A DNA stretch of 64,000 bases from Blasia pusilla (taxonomy: Eukaryota; Marchantiophyta; Marchantiopsida; Blasiales), in the NCBI GenBank assembly GCA_050084515.1, contig CM114275.1, positions 13,268,001 through 13,332,000 on the forward strand, given 5' to 3'. Of the stretch, positions 22,970 through 34,910 are shown piece after piece. The notes beneath the pieces were generated by a model. That model made no database searches and was not told where the DNA came from. It worked only from the letters and a program-made list of their open reading frames with translations. How positions within the stretch are numbered: position 1 is the first letter of the stretch; each line of letters begins with the position of its first letter. A program made the position numbers and the translations under genes.

Positions 22970-25900
22970 TTAAAATACTTCGCACTTCTTTGAGGGGACA
23001 CTGGTTGGTGGATTCCTAGTCCTACCTCCGACTCTCTTAAAACTACCACAAGAACACATAGTACATGTGCTTACAAGGGAAATACCTTTTGCCACTTGTC
23101 TCTCTTTGGACAAAGTCATCACATGAATATGTGGGAAAGCAACAGATGTGCACCACATACACCTGTGACACTTGAATTTACAAAGTGTTGTTCTGACCCA
23201 ATACATCCTTCCTATTCCATTGCCACTCAAGACATCTTTCGTGGTGATGATCTCCATTTTTGCCTCCCGAGTGTTGCAATTCGCTTTGCTCTCTCCACCG
23301 TTGGCCTGCACATTTTGTTTCTCTTCACCCCATTTCTAGACTCAAATAGAAATAATGGATTGAGATCATCCACCTTCTCCGGGTACATGTTGACATCAAT
23401 CTTGGGTTGAATACGAAATGCGAAGGTCTCTGTAATGCGAACATGCTCCGAACTTCCTCCGTCTCACGAGTCGAAACCGGCACTTGTAAGATTGTCCACC
23501 GTCTTGAGTGCGTTAGTGTACTCGGCGATGGGCCAAATCGTGGGGGTATTCAGGAGCTCCAATGGCGCCGGATAAGACTTCCGAAAGCGCAAGATTCATT
23601 TGGGCGAAGAAGTACTTCAATTGATCCCCGGTCCTCGTGAAACGATCAAAGGTTTTGAGTCCCCAAAACCCAGGCAGAGGTCGTCCAGTCCTTGTACAGT
23701 TCTTATTTAGGAAAGTGCCGCATGCTCTCCTAATGCCATCAGATCCTGCCTCGCAAGTGGGTCCACGCCCTGGGTTGCTCCGAGATATATGCCACCGTTT
23801 TAGGTTGCAATCCACCTCCATTCTTTGGAATCCCATATTGTTGAACCACCCCGTGTGACAGGATGTTGCGAACTTCCAAAGAACGGAGGGCTTTTGAAAT
23901 AAAACATTCACGATTTTGGAGAAGTAACTCCATCACGGATTTGGGACGCGTCCGGGGTCCCCAAATACCTGGGCGGTGTAATTTCCTCATCCAAATCAAT
24001 CACCGGATTCGTTCCTCGATGCTGCCTCTTCACCTGCCTAAAGTCAAGATACTTATCTGGTCTCCACGAGTCTCGTTCGGACTGCTTTACCACCATCTGT
24101 ATGGGACGTCTTGAAACCCGCCCATGAATATCCCCACCTATGTGTACGTCTTGCTCGAGTGGAGTTCCAGCTACGCACCGGTTGAAGGCTTTGACATACA
24201 ATTTTTCATCACGAGATCTCTCACGGCCATACGACATAGAGCTCGTAGATCGACGGCCCTTTTCCTTTTGTTATGCCTTTAGTGAGAAAGATATGGGATG
24301 ATGCAGACTGTAGCATTGCTCTTGCCTGGTCTTGTTGGCATGCCTCCACAAGTGAAATTCGTTGGCATGCTTGTGACGACCTCCAAGAGGAATGAACACT
24401 TTCTGCTCCACTTGTGTTGGCGCAGAGGGCATTTTCATGAACGTTCAATCCTTGCAACGACGGCAATGTTAGAAGGGAACGAAAATAACTCAGGAGTCAA
24501 AGAAATAAGCGACATGTCGGAACCAGACGGGTTGCAGGCCCGAGGCATCCCATGAACGACTCTGCGACCCGTCCGGTCCCGACGTGTTGTAACCTTAAAC
24601 CCACCTACTGCAACCCGTCGGAACCCGACGGGTTCCAAGGCCAAGGCATCCCATGAATGACTCTGTGACCCGTCGGGTCCCGACGGGTTGCACCAAACAT
24701 CTGGATGCAACCCGTCAGTTTCCATCGGGTTGCACCCTTGGACAACCCGTCAGTTTCCGTCGGGTTGCACACTCCGGCAACCCGTCGGATTCCGTCGGGT
24801 TGCACACTCGGGCAACCCGTCGGTTTCCGTCGGGTTGCACACTCGGGCAACCCGTCGCATCCGACAGCTTGCTTGGTTTCTTGGGTTTGAAATCCATATA
24901 ATTCCCACACTTCTCATCCTGAGCTACAACTTTACAAACAATTCTCAGCTTGAGCTTGACAAGACAAAATAGTGAACTCACCTGCCGCATGAAGTTTCCC
25001 CATTGTCTCATACGTACAGTCCACCAACTCAACCAAGAGCACAACTCTTTGTACTTCCCCTCAATCGCATGCTTCCTCCACCACCTATGAAGTTCTTCCT
25101 GGCATTCCATGGCCTGCTTCCTGTTTCTTTGCCCTTGCTGCGTTGGAGTAGAGTGACATGCTCTGTCCTCTTATTCTCCTTGATGCAAGATTTGGTGTAC
25201 CGAGTCACAGACTGTTGCCAATGGAAAGCATCCGACCTTTCCCTCTCCGGTTGAACCTCTCCACCCCAGAACACTTACCGGATAGCAATCCACCCATGTT
25301 GTGCATTGTCCGCCATGAACCCATAAATTTCCGGAGGTGGCCTTTTGTTTTCCTTCACCACCTCCAAGAAGAGTAACCAAAGACATCTTCAAACCGCCAA
25401 CGTCTTACGCCTTTACTTCACTGAGACAAATATAGTTTTGAGTCCCTTCTCCACATGGTCATAAACGTGAGCACCCATTGTCAACCATCCGTTTAGCACT
25501 CAGAGCAAATATCAAAGCTTACCCAGCTCGTAAAGATCTTCCCTTCCCTCATTCGATCTATAAGATCGAGGCCACTCGAAGGACCTGTGGTTGACATTTT
25601 GAAGACATAGGCCCTGGATCCCTCGCCTCCTTGGCCCATGAACTACCATCTCTGAATGAATGGAAATCTGGAGTTGGCCTTGATTCTGGCGATGGCATCC
25701 ATTTCGGCCGTCTTTCCATCCGTAACTCGTGATCGACGCAAAGACAAATTCGGAAGCATTCAGGATCAGCGAGAAATGCGAGATTTTCCCAGAGTTGTTT
25801 CTCCTCAACCGCCGTGATCTTGCCTTGTCCAGGGATTCCAAGCAATTGTTCACAAATTTGTGATGCCGTTGTGAGCTTGATCACTCCGAGCTTTGAACCC

Positions 25901-26455
25901 GGAGAGTTTTTGTAGACCTCGGCTACTTTCTTTGCCACATCCTCCTTGATGTGTCTTTGAATTGCATCGGTCACAGGATGAGTGTGGGAGCCAACATGGA
26001 CATCCAGCCTTGTATACTCTGACGTGGAGCCCAAGTCGTGGACAATGAAGAATATGTATGCAGGACACGCTCCAACGCAGAAGGGCGATGCCTGACAATG
26101 AGGACATCGATGGCCTCCCGGAGGTATGGTGGCACCGACCTCGTATGGAGTTTCTGCATTCTTGGGAGGGAATTGCGACGTATTGACTCGCCCGTTGCGC
26201 TCTAGATACGGGCATGCTGGACTTCTACACTCCAAGGCTCCCACGCATTGGCGGCGGGAGACAATCCAAGGACCATCTGGAATTGAAGCATTGGTCCGTT
26301 GAAGCCTGCACCATCGATGACAATCAAACTTTCTGTCCATATCCTTCAGGCGTCCTCCATCCTTCTTTTGAGTAGGAGCAGCAAATGGAGGCAACTCAAA
26401 AATGCAATTACCATCGTGACGGGCGGCAAATGTCGACAAGAATGTGCTTGAACAT
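22970..26455 (-). pseudogene. MULE transposase, copy 1 (Zn domain, DDE, SWIM)
   Basis: This Mutator-like transposase catalyses cut-and-paste transposition. The N-terminal part (25700-26439) is a Cys/His-rich WRKY/GCM1-like zinc domain (CVGALECRSPACPY, CPHC, CPAYIFFIVHDLG, GSHTHPV). The DDE core follows at 25000-25540, with the first Asp in SFDICYR (read best in copy 2) and GFMADNA near 25311-25334. An intron starts at the CAG|GTGAGT donor near 24975 and is full of palindromes. The next exon carries NTSGAESVHSSW near 24390-24420, the likely third acidic residue. A SWIM finger (YSC...FPCKH) lies near 23040-23140. An in-frame TAG between the Zn domain and DDE, plus frameshifts, break the frame. 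The start codon is not certain. Confidence 0.82.
24475..24870. repeat. Palindrome array in transposase intron (MULE-1)
   Basis: Several imperfect inverted units of GCAACCCGTCGGA / TCCGACGGGTTGC occur in tandem, with spacers such as CACTCGGGCAA. The array lies within the intron whose donor is near 24975 and whose acceptor is near 24460. Confidence 0.85.
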
Positions 26456-27991
26456 TTTCAAGGGCGGAGACGAAAGCAAACTATTGCCTGATACTCGCAA
26501 GAGGAATGAGTAGGCGGACAGAGGGCCCGATTGGTGTCCGACAGATCCACTGAGGTTGATAACATCGGGAATCTCTTCTAGAGAAACAACATTGTTACGG
26601 CGTCGGGTTGAGTCGGCCGGATCTGCAGAGCTTGGAGTTGCAAACGAGAGCTCGGAGCACTAGGAAATTCTAGACCGTCTACTTGGGAAACAGATTTAAG
26701 TCGAGGGCAGGCCGTAAACTCAGATTGACCATTTGCTCAGGTAGGAGATTCCATACTTTACGGTCCGAGGTCATGGCTGGACCGTCTCACCTATTATGTC
26801 TTCCGCATCGCTCCACCCTAACATCTTTGGATACAAAGATGGTTCCAATTTGAAGAAGAAATCGAATGATGTAAAATTTTCATCCTTTCGCTATGAAAGA
26901 CTCACGAGCTTGGGGTTGAATGATTTCCGATTGAGGAAGGGCCGCCAGATGACTACCACAAGTGAGCTTAACATAATTATCCATTCCAAGAAGATTCCAA
27001 CGGGAGGAGAATGAGAATGAGAATATTTAATTTATAGTGAATAGGAAACAGATACTCTCGATGATTTTTTGACAAGATGAATTCGGTGGGTGACATTGTT
27101 CGACACAATGGATCCATTCGTAACACATTCAATTTTGTTGCAATATGTTACCGGATTTGGGAAGCAGAGGGTTGCGCATCACACTTGGAACCCGTCGGAG
27201 TCCTGGTAACTCAGAAATTACCCGAAGCTAACCGAAGCCTGCAACCCGTCGGCATCGAACGGGTTGCACGCTTATGCTAAACATTGTCAAAGCGAGCAAC
27301 CTGTAGCTCTCCGACGAGTTGCTCGGATACCGATCCTTCTTGCCCAAAGATGCCAGAGGCGTGCAAACCATCTGTTTCGACGAGTTCCGCGGGTGCCTCG
27401 CCTTTTAGCCCAAAGACGGCGGGGCGTGCAACCCGTCGCCCTCCAACGGGTTGCGCAAGGGCCTGGCCTTGTGGTGCAGCCAGCCAGACTCCGACGACTT
27501 GCATGGGAAGCCCTCATTCCTAACCCTTGATAAGGGAAGCGTGCAACCCAACGGTCTCCGACGGATTGCCCAAGATACGTCCCGTTCCCGTCCCAAACAC
27601 GGCGGAGGCGCGCAACATGTCGGGCTCCGATGGGTTGCGCGGGTACCTCGCGTTGTTTTCCGAAGACTACGGAGGCGCTCAACCCGTCGGTCTCCGACGG
27701 GTTGCTCGCGCACGTGGCGACGTACCCAGGATGGCGGAGGCGCGCAACATGTTGGTCTCCGACGGGTTGCGCGGGTACTTCGCGTTCTTTTCCGAAGACG
27801 ACGGAGCCGCTCAACCCGTCGGTCTCCGATGGGTTGCTCACGCACGTGGCGACGTACCTAGGATGGCGGAGCTGCGCAACCTGTCGGACTCCGACGGGTT
27901 GCCATTTTTCACGTCCGGACTTCCGTAACATCCGGCACGTCGCCGTCGAAAGGACGACGGGACCCAACGGTCAGCCCAACGGCTAGAAAAG
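26456..27991. promoter_or_regulatory. Divergent intergenic region with palindrome array (MULE-1)
   Basis: This lies between the transposase and the plus-strand gene. At 27190-27900 it holds a second array of CAACCCGTCGG / CCGACGGGTTG units with longer GC-rich spacers (for example GTACCTCGCG, GCGACGTACC). The long open frames on both strands here translate only the repeat. The array directly precedes the TATA box at 27992. Confidence 0.7.
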
Positions 27992-27999
27992 TATAAATA
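27992..27999 (+). promoter_or_regulatory. TATA box of the MULE plus-strand gene
   Basis: TATAAATA is about 250 bp upstream of the first coding ATG and is conserved at the same place in MULE-2 (45842-45849). A C/T-rich likely initiator region follows about 30 bp downstream. Confidence 0.6.
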
Positions 28000-29439
28000 G
28001 GGCAGAAATCGCTCATTTCCAGTTTCTCATTTCGCGATCTTCATTCCTTACTCCTCACTCTCCCGCGTAGCAGCTGATCAGATACGAAGGGGCATTTCAC
28101 ACGGCGACACATCGCGAGTCGATAGGAGGGAACGAGAGCGAGACGGTTCGACTGAGCGATAGCGTGACGATTCGAGCTCCCATCTCGACATCAGCAAGGC
28201 GACTGATCAAGGAATTCGTCGTGGACATAGGTGGAGGCATTTCCGGAAAAAATGATGAGGTAAAAAACACAAGCCAACAAGTCAGGGAGCTTCACTCCGA
28301 AGTCCATTAGGACTCCTGCGTCAGCTTCTCCTGGGCCTCGTTCGGCGAATGAAATTAGGCAACAGGAAATCGAGGAGCGGGAAAGGGAAGCGGAGATGCA
28401 CAACCAAGTGCTTCTTGCGAGACGTGTTCAAGAGGTGCTAGATAAACAGAACGCAGAGGCCGAGACGTCATAGGCCTTGAAGAAAAGGATCGCCGACGAA
28501 AAGAGAGAAAAGAAGCGCCTGGACGCGTCGGTGAGGAGGGCAGAATTGGCTAAAGCGAGGAGGGAAAAAGAGATAGCCATTGACTATAGCCCAGCCCGTC
28601 CAACCGCAAGTGTTGAGATGCGGGAAATGTCCCCCATGAAGTGTGGGGACACAATCAACATAGTGGAAACGCCAAAAGTTGAAATCGATGACGACGAGGT
28701 CATGAGGACCGCCAGCGTGGAGATGGTGGACATGGCCGAAGAAGCCGGAGAGCGGTCATTCTTGACTCCAGTCCCGGCGGAGGACATCGACCTCTATCGG
28801 ATCGACGAGTTCCCAGTCGATTTGCCAGCCTTTGTCTCATACAAGTTAGCTGGTCAAGAAACCGACCCCATTTTCGAGCGGGTAAGAGAGGTTCTGGGTT
28901 TTTTGAATTATGTGAATTGCAATTCATTGGGATTTCAGTGTAGCTTATTCCTCTTGTCCGGTTCGACGGGTGGTAAAGCAGATGGCACTCATGGAGGGCC
29001 CAACGCCCGAGGATTCCACTGCCGATTGCGGACAATGGAATACGCCCGCGAAATTCAGTCCGACGAGGACACGCAAAGCTAAAACAATCGGCGGCGACAA
29101 AGATCCTATGTCGACAGCTTTCCTCCCTTCTATGTTCAGCCTTACGACGAGCATGGAACCCAAGCTCTGGTTACCGAGGAGAACTTGGAAAAGCTCGACA
29201 CATTCTGGAGGATGCGAGACCAGGACTTCAGAAGGCAAGTTGAGGGCACGGAATTCAGCCGGATGAGGAATCTGCATTTCTTCATCCGGGATGGAAATCA
29301 CGAGTTCATGGCGTGGACCAAGTTTTGGAGGAGCGCCCAACTCATTGGAGGCACATTTTTGCGTGAAGGCGGTGGTCCTTCACCCATACCCTCATCACAT
29401 GGCGATGGTGGAGATGGCAATGCATGCCATGAACACGTG

Positions 29440-30180
29440 AGTATCTTTAACACTTTCGCAACTCGTCGGACTTCGACGAGTTGCTCGATTGATGAATGGG
29501 TTAGGTTTGTTTTTGCCGAAAGCAACTCGTCAGACTCCGACGGGTTGCTGGACTGCACGCTTTTTTCGGATCTTTTTTAAGATTGCAACTCGTCGCATGC
29601 CGGCGACTTGTTTGATTGAACATAGATTTAACTAGTTTTGGCCCAAAGCAAACCGTGAGTCCGACGGGTTGCTCGATAGTCGCCTTGTGAGGATGTTTTT
29701 GAAGAATGCAACTCGTCGGACTCGACGAGTTGCTCGAGGATCGCAGAGGTTTAGAAGGTTTTTCCCCAAAGCAATTGGCCGTCCGAGTCCGACGGGTTGC
29801 TTGCCTCGGCTATTTTTCCCCATATCAACCCGCCGGAGTCCGACGGGTTGATTTCGCCAAAAATAGTTTGAGGCAAGCAACCCGTCGGACCGACGGGTTG
29901 CTTTGGGGAAAAACCTTCTAAACCGCATCCTCGAGCAACTCGTCGAGTCCGAAAGTTGCATTCTTAAAAGAACACCCTCACAAGGCGCGACCTATCGAGC
30001 AACCCGTCGGACTCGACGGTTTGCTTACCAGGCATAAGCAAATCTGAATGCAACCGCCGGACTCCGACGGGTTGCATCATTAAGCTCCTTGCTAGAATCC
30101 GACCTTGAGCTGTGACGACCCGTCGGCGTCCGACCGCTGCAGTGAACCCATGTAATTTCCTCGACGGGTTGAGTTTGGAT
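29440..30180. repeat. Palindrome array in intron 2 of the MULE second gene
   Basis: About a dozen imperfect CAACTCGTCGGA / TCCGACGGGTTG inverted units fill the intron between the donor GTGAGTATC (29437) and the acceptor GATGTGCAG (30178-30186). Larger inverted segments are also present: 29640-29770 and 29880-29990 are approximately reverse complements (GCTCGATAGTCGCCTTGTGA region). Confidence 0.85.
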
Positions 30181-32188
30181 GTGCAGGATTGTATCGAGGG
30201 GAATGTCACCCACCATTGGATCCAGGATCGCGATTGGGTGAGGAAGGTGCTTACGACGCACCCGGAGAGTACAGGGGTTCTTGGCGATGCCCTCGTCAAT
30301 CGATGCTTGCAAAGGGTGCTCGCTTTAAGAAGAAAACTTGGGCAAACAAGTTTATTTCTCAAGATGCACCGTAACCATCCTTTGCTGGTCGAAGATCTGC
30401 ATCACAAGAAAAGCGCCATTGGACCGAGCCGAGCGGAGGGAGAAGGTATCTGCGTCGGCGTGCCAAATTCATCAAGCCGCGATTTGCAACGAAAATACAC
30501 GGCGAGCAAGATGCAGCGATACATCAGCATTCTCAACCCCGAACTTGGTCCGGAGTTCTACAAGGAGCTGAAAGCGATTATCAAGCGCCAGCGGAAGAGG
30601 GATGAAGATCTGCATGGTCGGATTGGGGAGAAAGTGTCGCTGGATCGCGTGCATCGGTTTGTGTTGTCCGGGATAAGCGAGTTGAGGAGGATACAACTGA
30701 TGAAAATCAGTCTCGAGGGCTCAAAGGCCCAGAAGAGGGCGGCACACCATCCTCCGGGTGTGTACGATCCAGTGACCTCGCATTGGCTACGCGAATGGTC
30801 GTTCTGGGACGCGTTGCGGGTAATTGGGAAGTCCGTGTTGGACGGTCTGCAAGCGGAGCTCAGAAGATTAGAGCCCATTCCGCCGAAAGCAAACCTTGAA
30901 AGTTTTGGAGATTACAAGGTTTGGCTCGACGACATCCGGGACAAGCCAACAAAAAACCCAGGATTCAAGACCATGTTCAAGGTTTGCGTCCTCCCTCAGA
31001 CAGAGCTTGACAAAGAAGTAGAGGGGAACAAACGGGATCAAGCGAAGAAGAAGCGAGATCTAGGAGCGACGGCCGGTCTGTTCGACTAAAAGCGCCCAAC
31101 GGATGGTCTTGTGTACCTTGTCCAGTGTAAGAACGCAGGTACATGGGGAAAATTACCGGTAGCCTTGAAATTGTGGGCTTCGCCGTCGGATGCAGAGACA
31201 TTCTCCATGTACGACGTGGAGATGGGGCAACACATGTCCGATTGGGAGGTGGAGAATTGCCCCATTTGGCTCGACTTCAACGACCCTGAAGACATCACGG
31301 ACAAGGACTTACAAGTGCTTCATGATGCAAAGGGTTTTAGGACAAGACGACATCTCCAATTTTGTCCCGGCCAAGACTTCTTCGGAGGAGATGCGAAGAG
31401 CAGGCCCACGAGACAGTGAGTTGGCTTCCAAGGTCCGGACAGCCAAAGACAAATCCACAGGGTCTCAAAGGCAAGGCGAGGGGAGGGAAAATTCAGAGGC
31501 CGAGTCTTCCCAAAGAGAGGTGAAGATTCAAGGCCAGAGGCGGAATCGTTCGGACGAAACGGGGGAGAGAGGGTCGGACAGGTCCTCGGCAAAAAAACGC
31601 CACGAATCCGAGGTCATAGAAACCCCGACAAGCCGTCCCCCAGGCTAGGGAGAAGCGGAAGCGAGAGGTGCCGGGTTGTCCCAAGGAGAATACAGCCCAT
31701 CATCCTTGGGAAGACACAGAAAAACAATGACCCGGACAAGCGTCCTCCTTCAGTTCACTCCTTTACTGGATGAGCTGAAGAGCTTCAGTTCTCAAGCGTC
31801 GATACCAGCCATCGAAAATTTGACAACGCTGGGACGGAAGCTCCAAAGAAACGGGCACGCTGCCTGGAAGGTGAATGGAGTGGTCGAAGAGGTTGCGGTG
31901 GATTTCTTGATCGCCCATCTGCCCTCGGGGTTGCGACTTTGGGGCGAGAATCCGTCGGACGAGGTACTTGAGTGGAATGTGCCGCTCAGTTATGACCAAA
32001 TTGCACTTTTGTTCTCCTTTGCAGACGCCTATCTGAGTGACGAGGGCGGTTTCTTGGTGTTGATTGGAGGGAGCGAGGACGAGCTCTTCAACCTCCAGTG
32101 CGTCAAGAGGTCGCTAAAGTGGAGGACGGCACAATCGTGGATCATAAAAAACGAGTACCCACTCCGATCCGCGACGAGTCAGATTCGG

Positions 32189-32640
32189 GTAAGGCTCAAT
32201 TCCTGTACAATAATTTCAATTATCTTATAATGATGTGTAGAATGAGAGTCAATCTAGGTTTTTTTGTCGTGAGCAACCCCGGGTTGTCGGGCTTAGAGCC
32301 CATGCTCGGTGAGAGCAACCCGTCGGTTTCCGACGGGTTGCATCTTCCCACATACAGGGAAAACAACCCCGGGTTCGATTGCTTTTGGGTTTTCGGTTGA
32401 TTTTGTTTTTGGATGCAACCCGTCGATAAACCGGTTGCTCCAGCATGGTCGCTCTATTGAAAATGTTCCGACGGGTTGCATCCAAAACCAAAATTTTACG
32501 GGTTGGTCCGACAAAACAACCCGTTGGACTCCAAGTTGATCCAAAGTCGATTATTGAAAATGTTCTCAAAGCGACTTCCGACATTGTTTCCAACGTCTTT
32601 GATTTCTGAGATGGACCACTCCCACGCTCTTCGCCGTTCG
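32189..32640. repeat. Palindrome array in intron 3 of the MULE second gene
   Basis: After the donor GGTAAGG at 32189 come units such as GCAACCCGTCGG...CCGACGGGTTGC at 32313-32341 and further decayed ones to 32540. The next coding segment begins near 32640. Confidence 0.8.
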
Positions 32641-33099
32641 CCCGAGCACAATTTCCGGTGTTCAAGATCCAGGATCTTGTGGATCCATGCTCGGATGGGT
32701 ACGGCTTAGATAGTTTGTACAATTCCCCGGGAATTTACATGCAAGACATTACCCCACTTCGGGAGGAAGGAAAAGTCGCCACCACGATGCAACGCTCATC
32801 GAGCTTTGCTCAAGGCCGGGTGACTTGGTGTTCGACTTAGTGGGACTTTCAGGGGCAAGTATCAAAGGCGCATGGCGAGTGGCAGAACATTCCTCTCGAG
32901 GGAAGGCAGAATCGTTTGACCTTGCAAGGAGGCAAAGGCGAATCATTTAAAGGCTCGTTGGGGCGTACAACTCTCCACCGGCCGAGAGCTCCGGTTTCAG
33001 AGCCACCCTTGGTACTGACTCCATCGTCACTTCCAACGATTCCCTAATATCGGGAGGGCAAGGCCAAAAGTGATTTTGCAAGAGCTCTCGGACGATGAC

Positions 33100-34420
33100 G
33101 AGTGAGTTCAAAGAACTCAACGACCTCAAGCTTGACTGCAGCGTTTGGAGTAGGGAGTTTTTTGATAATGAGGCAAAAGATTTCATAGAATAGATCAAAT
33201 GTACAGTTCCGAGCTTTTTTCGGATAATATAAAGCAGAAGATTTTTTCGATCGATGGTGGTGCTTGTAAATGTTTGCTGATCATTTTTTGTCTTTTCGAA
33301 TGTGATCGTCTATGTACTCCACGGACTTCTATTTTGCAACCCATCGGATTTCTCCTGCTTGCAACTTTCACTTTATGACCACTGCAACCCGTCGGATTTC
33401 TCCTACTTGCAACTTTTCGCTTTTTGACCACTGCACCCTTTTTACCACCTCCAGGCAACTTGTCTGATTCCGACAGGTTGCCTGATCGGACCCTTTCCCT
33501 GTTGGTCCAACTTAAGAGGCAGTCTGGCGGGCTTCTTCCTTGGCACCTTCCCTCAACTCGTAAAGGCGGGCATAGGCTTCTTTTCTTCTCTCAGGCGTGT
33601 TGGATTCCTTCTACCGCGGCGGTTGCCATAGTGGTATTATGGGGGGGGGACGGCGGATATTATATTTTGGATGGGTGTCACATTGCAGAGCGTACAAGGT
33701 ATACTGCCGAGGAAGACGGTGGGATTCGAGACAAGTTACATGGGACCGTTATGGTGTACCTAGGGGGGGGCCAAGGCTCTCAAATTCGCCAACATTTTCA
33801 ATCCCCGTCTACAATCGGCCAGAGGAGCCACTTGAATCCCAGGACATTCCTTTGGTACTGTCACCGAGGAGAGTTAGGAGTAAATTTGTAGATGACGAGG
33901 CTGAAGAAATCATAGACTCGGTGAAATGTACATTTCCGAGGTTCCTCCGGAGGTAATAAAGGACGAGATTTTTTCAACCCATAATGGTGTTTGTAAAAGT
34001 TTGCTGGAATATGTTTTTGGACTTGTGGATTTTGTTCTTTTAGCTACTCAGAATTACAATTCTGCAACCCGTATGATTCCGACTTTTTGATTTTTGCCCA
34101 CTGCAACTTTTTAACCATTTCCAGGCAACCTATCGGATTCCGACAAGTTGACTGCTTGAGTGATCGGACTCTATCCCGGTGAGACCAACTTCTGACGCAT
34201 TGTGGCGGGCTTCTTGACTTTTGGCTCGTTCCCCTTCATTCGTCCAACCAATTATAGGCTTCTTTTCTTGTCTAAGATGTGCAAGATTCCTACTACCTAT
34301 CGGATTGCCATTTCGGATTCCCAACCCGTTAGATCGTCGTGGGTGCGGGGTGGAAGAAAATCACTTCTAAAAATATTTTCCTTTCTTATGGTGAGCTTTC
34401 TTACGGGTTGGGAGGGGTGC
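33100..34420 (+). other. 3' part of MULE-1 with decayed coding segments
   Basis: Isolated palindrome units occur at 33340-33480 and 34060-34150. The segment at 33640-33960 reads PTFSIPVYNRPEEPLES and VDDEAEEIIDSVKC, probably part of the same gene. Its relation to the exon at 34440-34762 (VVLQQKYQGHCFLLTETG) is unclear. I do not recognise a function. Confidence 0.4.
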
Positions 34421-34910
34421 AGCTTCTCGGTTTCTCAGCCTTAGGATCTGATTTGTTCACATTTCAGAAAGTTGGTCTTGAGCAGACACCATTCATAACC
34501 GACAGAAAGTTGGTTATGGGGCAATTTAGCGGAGGCCATGATGCAGGCAACAATCCCTGCAAAAAGAGAGGTATCCATCCGGGTGGTCCTCCAACAAAAA
34601 TACCAAGGGCACTGCTTTTTGTTGACCGAGACAGGGAATGTTAAGAAACTTAGGCTCACATGGAGAGTGATGGAAAAATGTTTAGGATGGTCTTATGATG
34701 TCTCCTTTTTTCTCGCCCCCAAGAAAGAGGAGGTTTTTTTAGGGCCAAATGTGGACCACTAAATACTCTCTTCTAAAGATTTCCTGAATTTTAAAGCAAA
34801 CAAAAATTTCAAATATGTCAAAAAGTTTTGAAGAGAGGAGGCGGATTTGGCCTTTTTTTTTGAAGAGAGACTCTCCTCTCTTACTCTCTCCTGTCAGAAT
34901 ACCAGCCCCC

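Larger units (their letters stand above)
28233..34762 (+). pseudogene. MULE second gene, copy 1: coiled-coil protein with MTase-like region
   Basis: Multi-exon gene. Exon 1 (to 28881) is highly charged and alpha-helical (KKRIADEKREKKRLDASVRR). In this copy the ATG is followed two codons later by TAA (ATGATGAGGTAA), whereas copy 2 is open. Exon 2 is about 28971-29436; its acceptor AG is mutated here. Exon 3 is 30187-32188 and includes SKMQRYISILNPELGPEFYK and RYLVQCKNAGTWGKL. It ends with VDFLIAHLPSGLRLWG and FADAYLSDEGGFLVL, which resembles methyltransferase motif IV and the following strand. After a palindrome-filled intron, 32700-33100 carries GDLVFDLVGLSG, a likely SAM-binding glycine loop. 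Later exons end near 34762. The order motif IV before motif I suggests a permuted, beta-class amino-MTase. Frameshifts prevent expression of this copy. Confidence 0.55.
22563..34910. mobile_element. MULE-1, complete 12.3-kb Mutator-like element
   Basis: The left end is GAGGTGCGGTAAGAGG and the right end, reverse-complemented, is GGGGGCTGGTATTCTG. Both are followed inward by long AG-rich arms and poly-A/T blocks, giving imperfect terminal inverted repeats. The flanking 9-bp TAAGAATGC duplication is the size expected for Mutator-like elements. It inserted into the second gypsy copy, whose halves are otherwise contiguous. It contains a minus-strand transposase gene and a plus-strand gene transcribed divergently from about 26.5-28.0 kb. 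Splice sites and frames are damaged, so this copy is probably not autonomous. Confidence 0.9.

Noticed and set aside
24430-24972. Multiple ORFs over the intronic array, and the possibility of a CRISPR array
   Set aside because: Units are self-complementary, imperfect and irregularly spaced, and lie in eukaryotic introns. No unique constant-length spacers or cas genes.
27287-27967. Long open frames on both strands (226 aa minus, 136 aa plus) with repeated PSVSDGL / NPSETDGL motifs
   Set aside because: They translate the palindrome array itself in every frame; the motif is the codon reading of CCGTCGG units. No domain or conserved frame between MULE copies.
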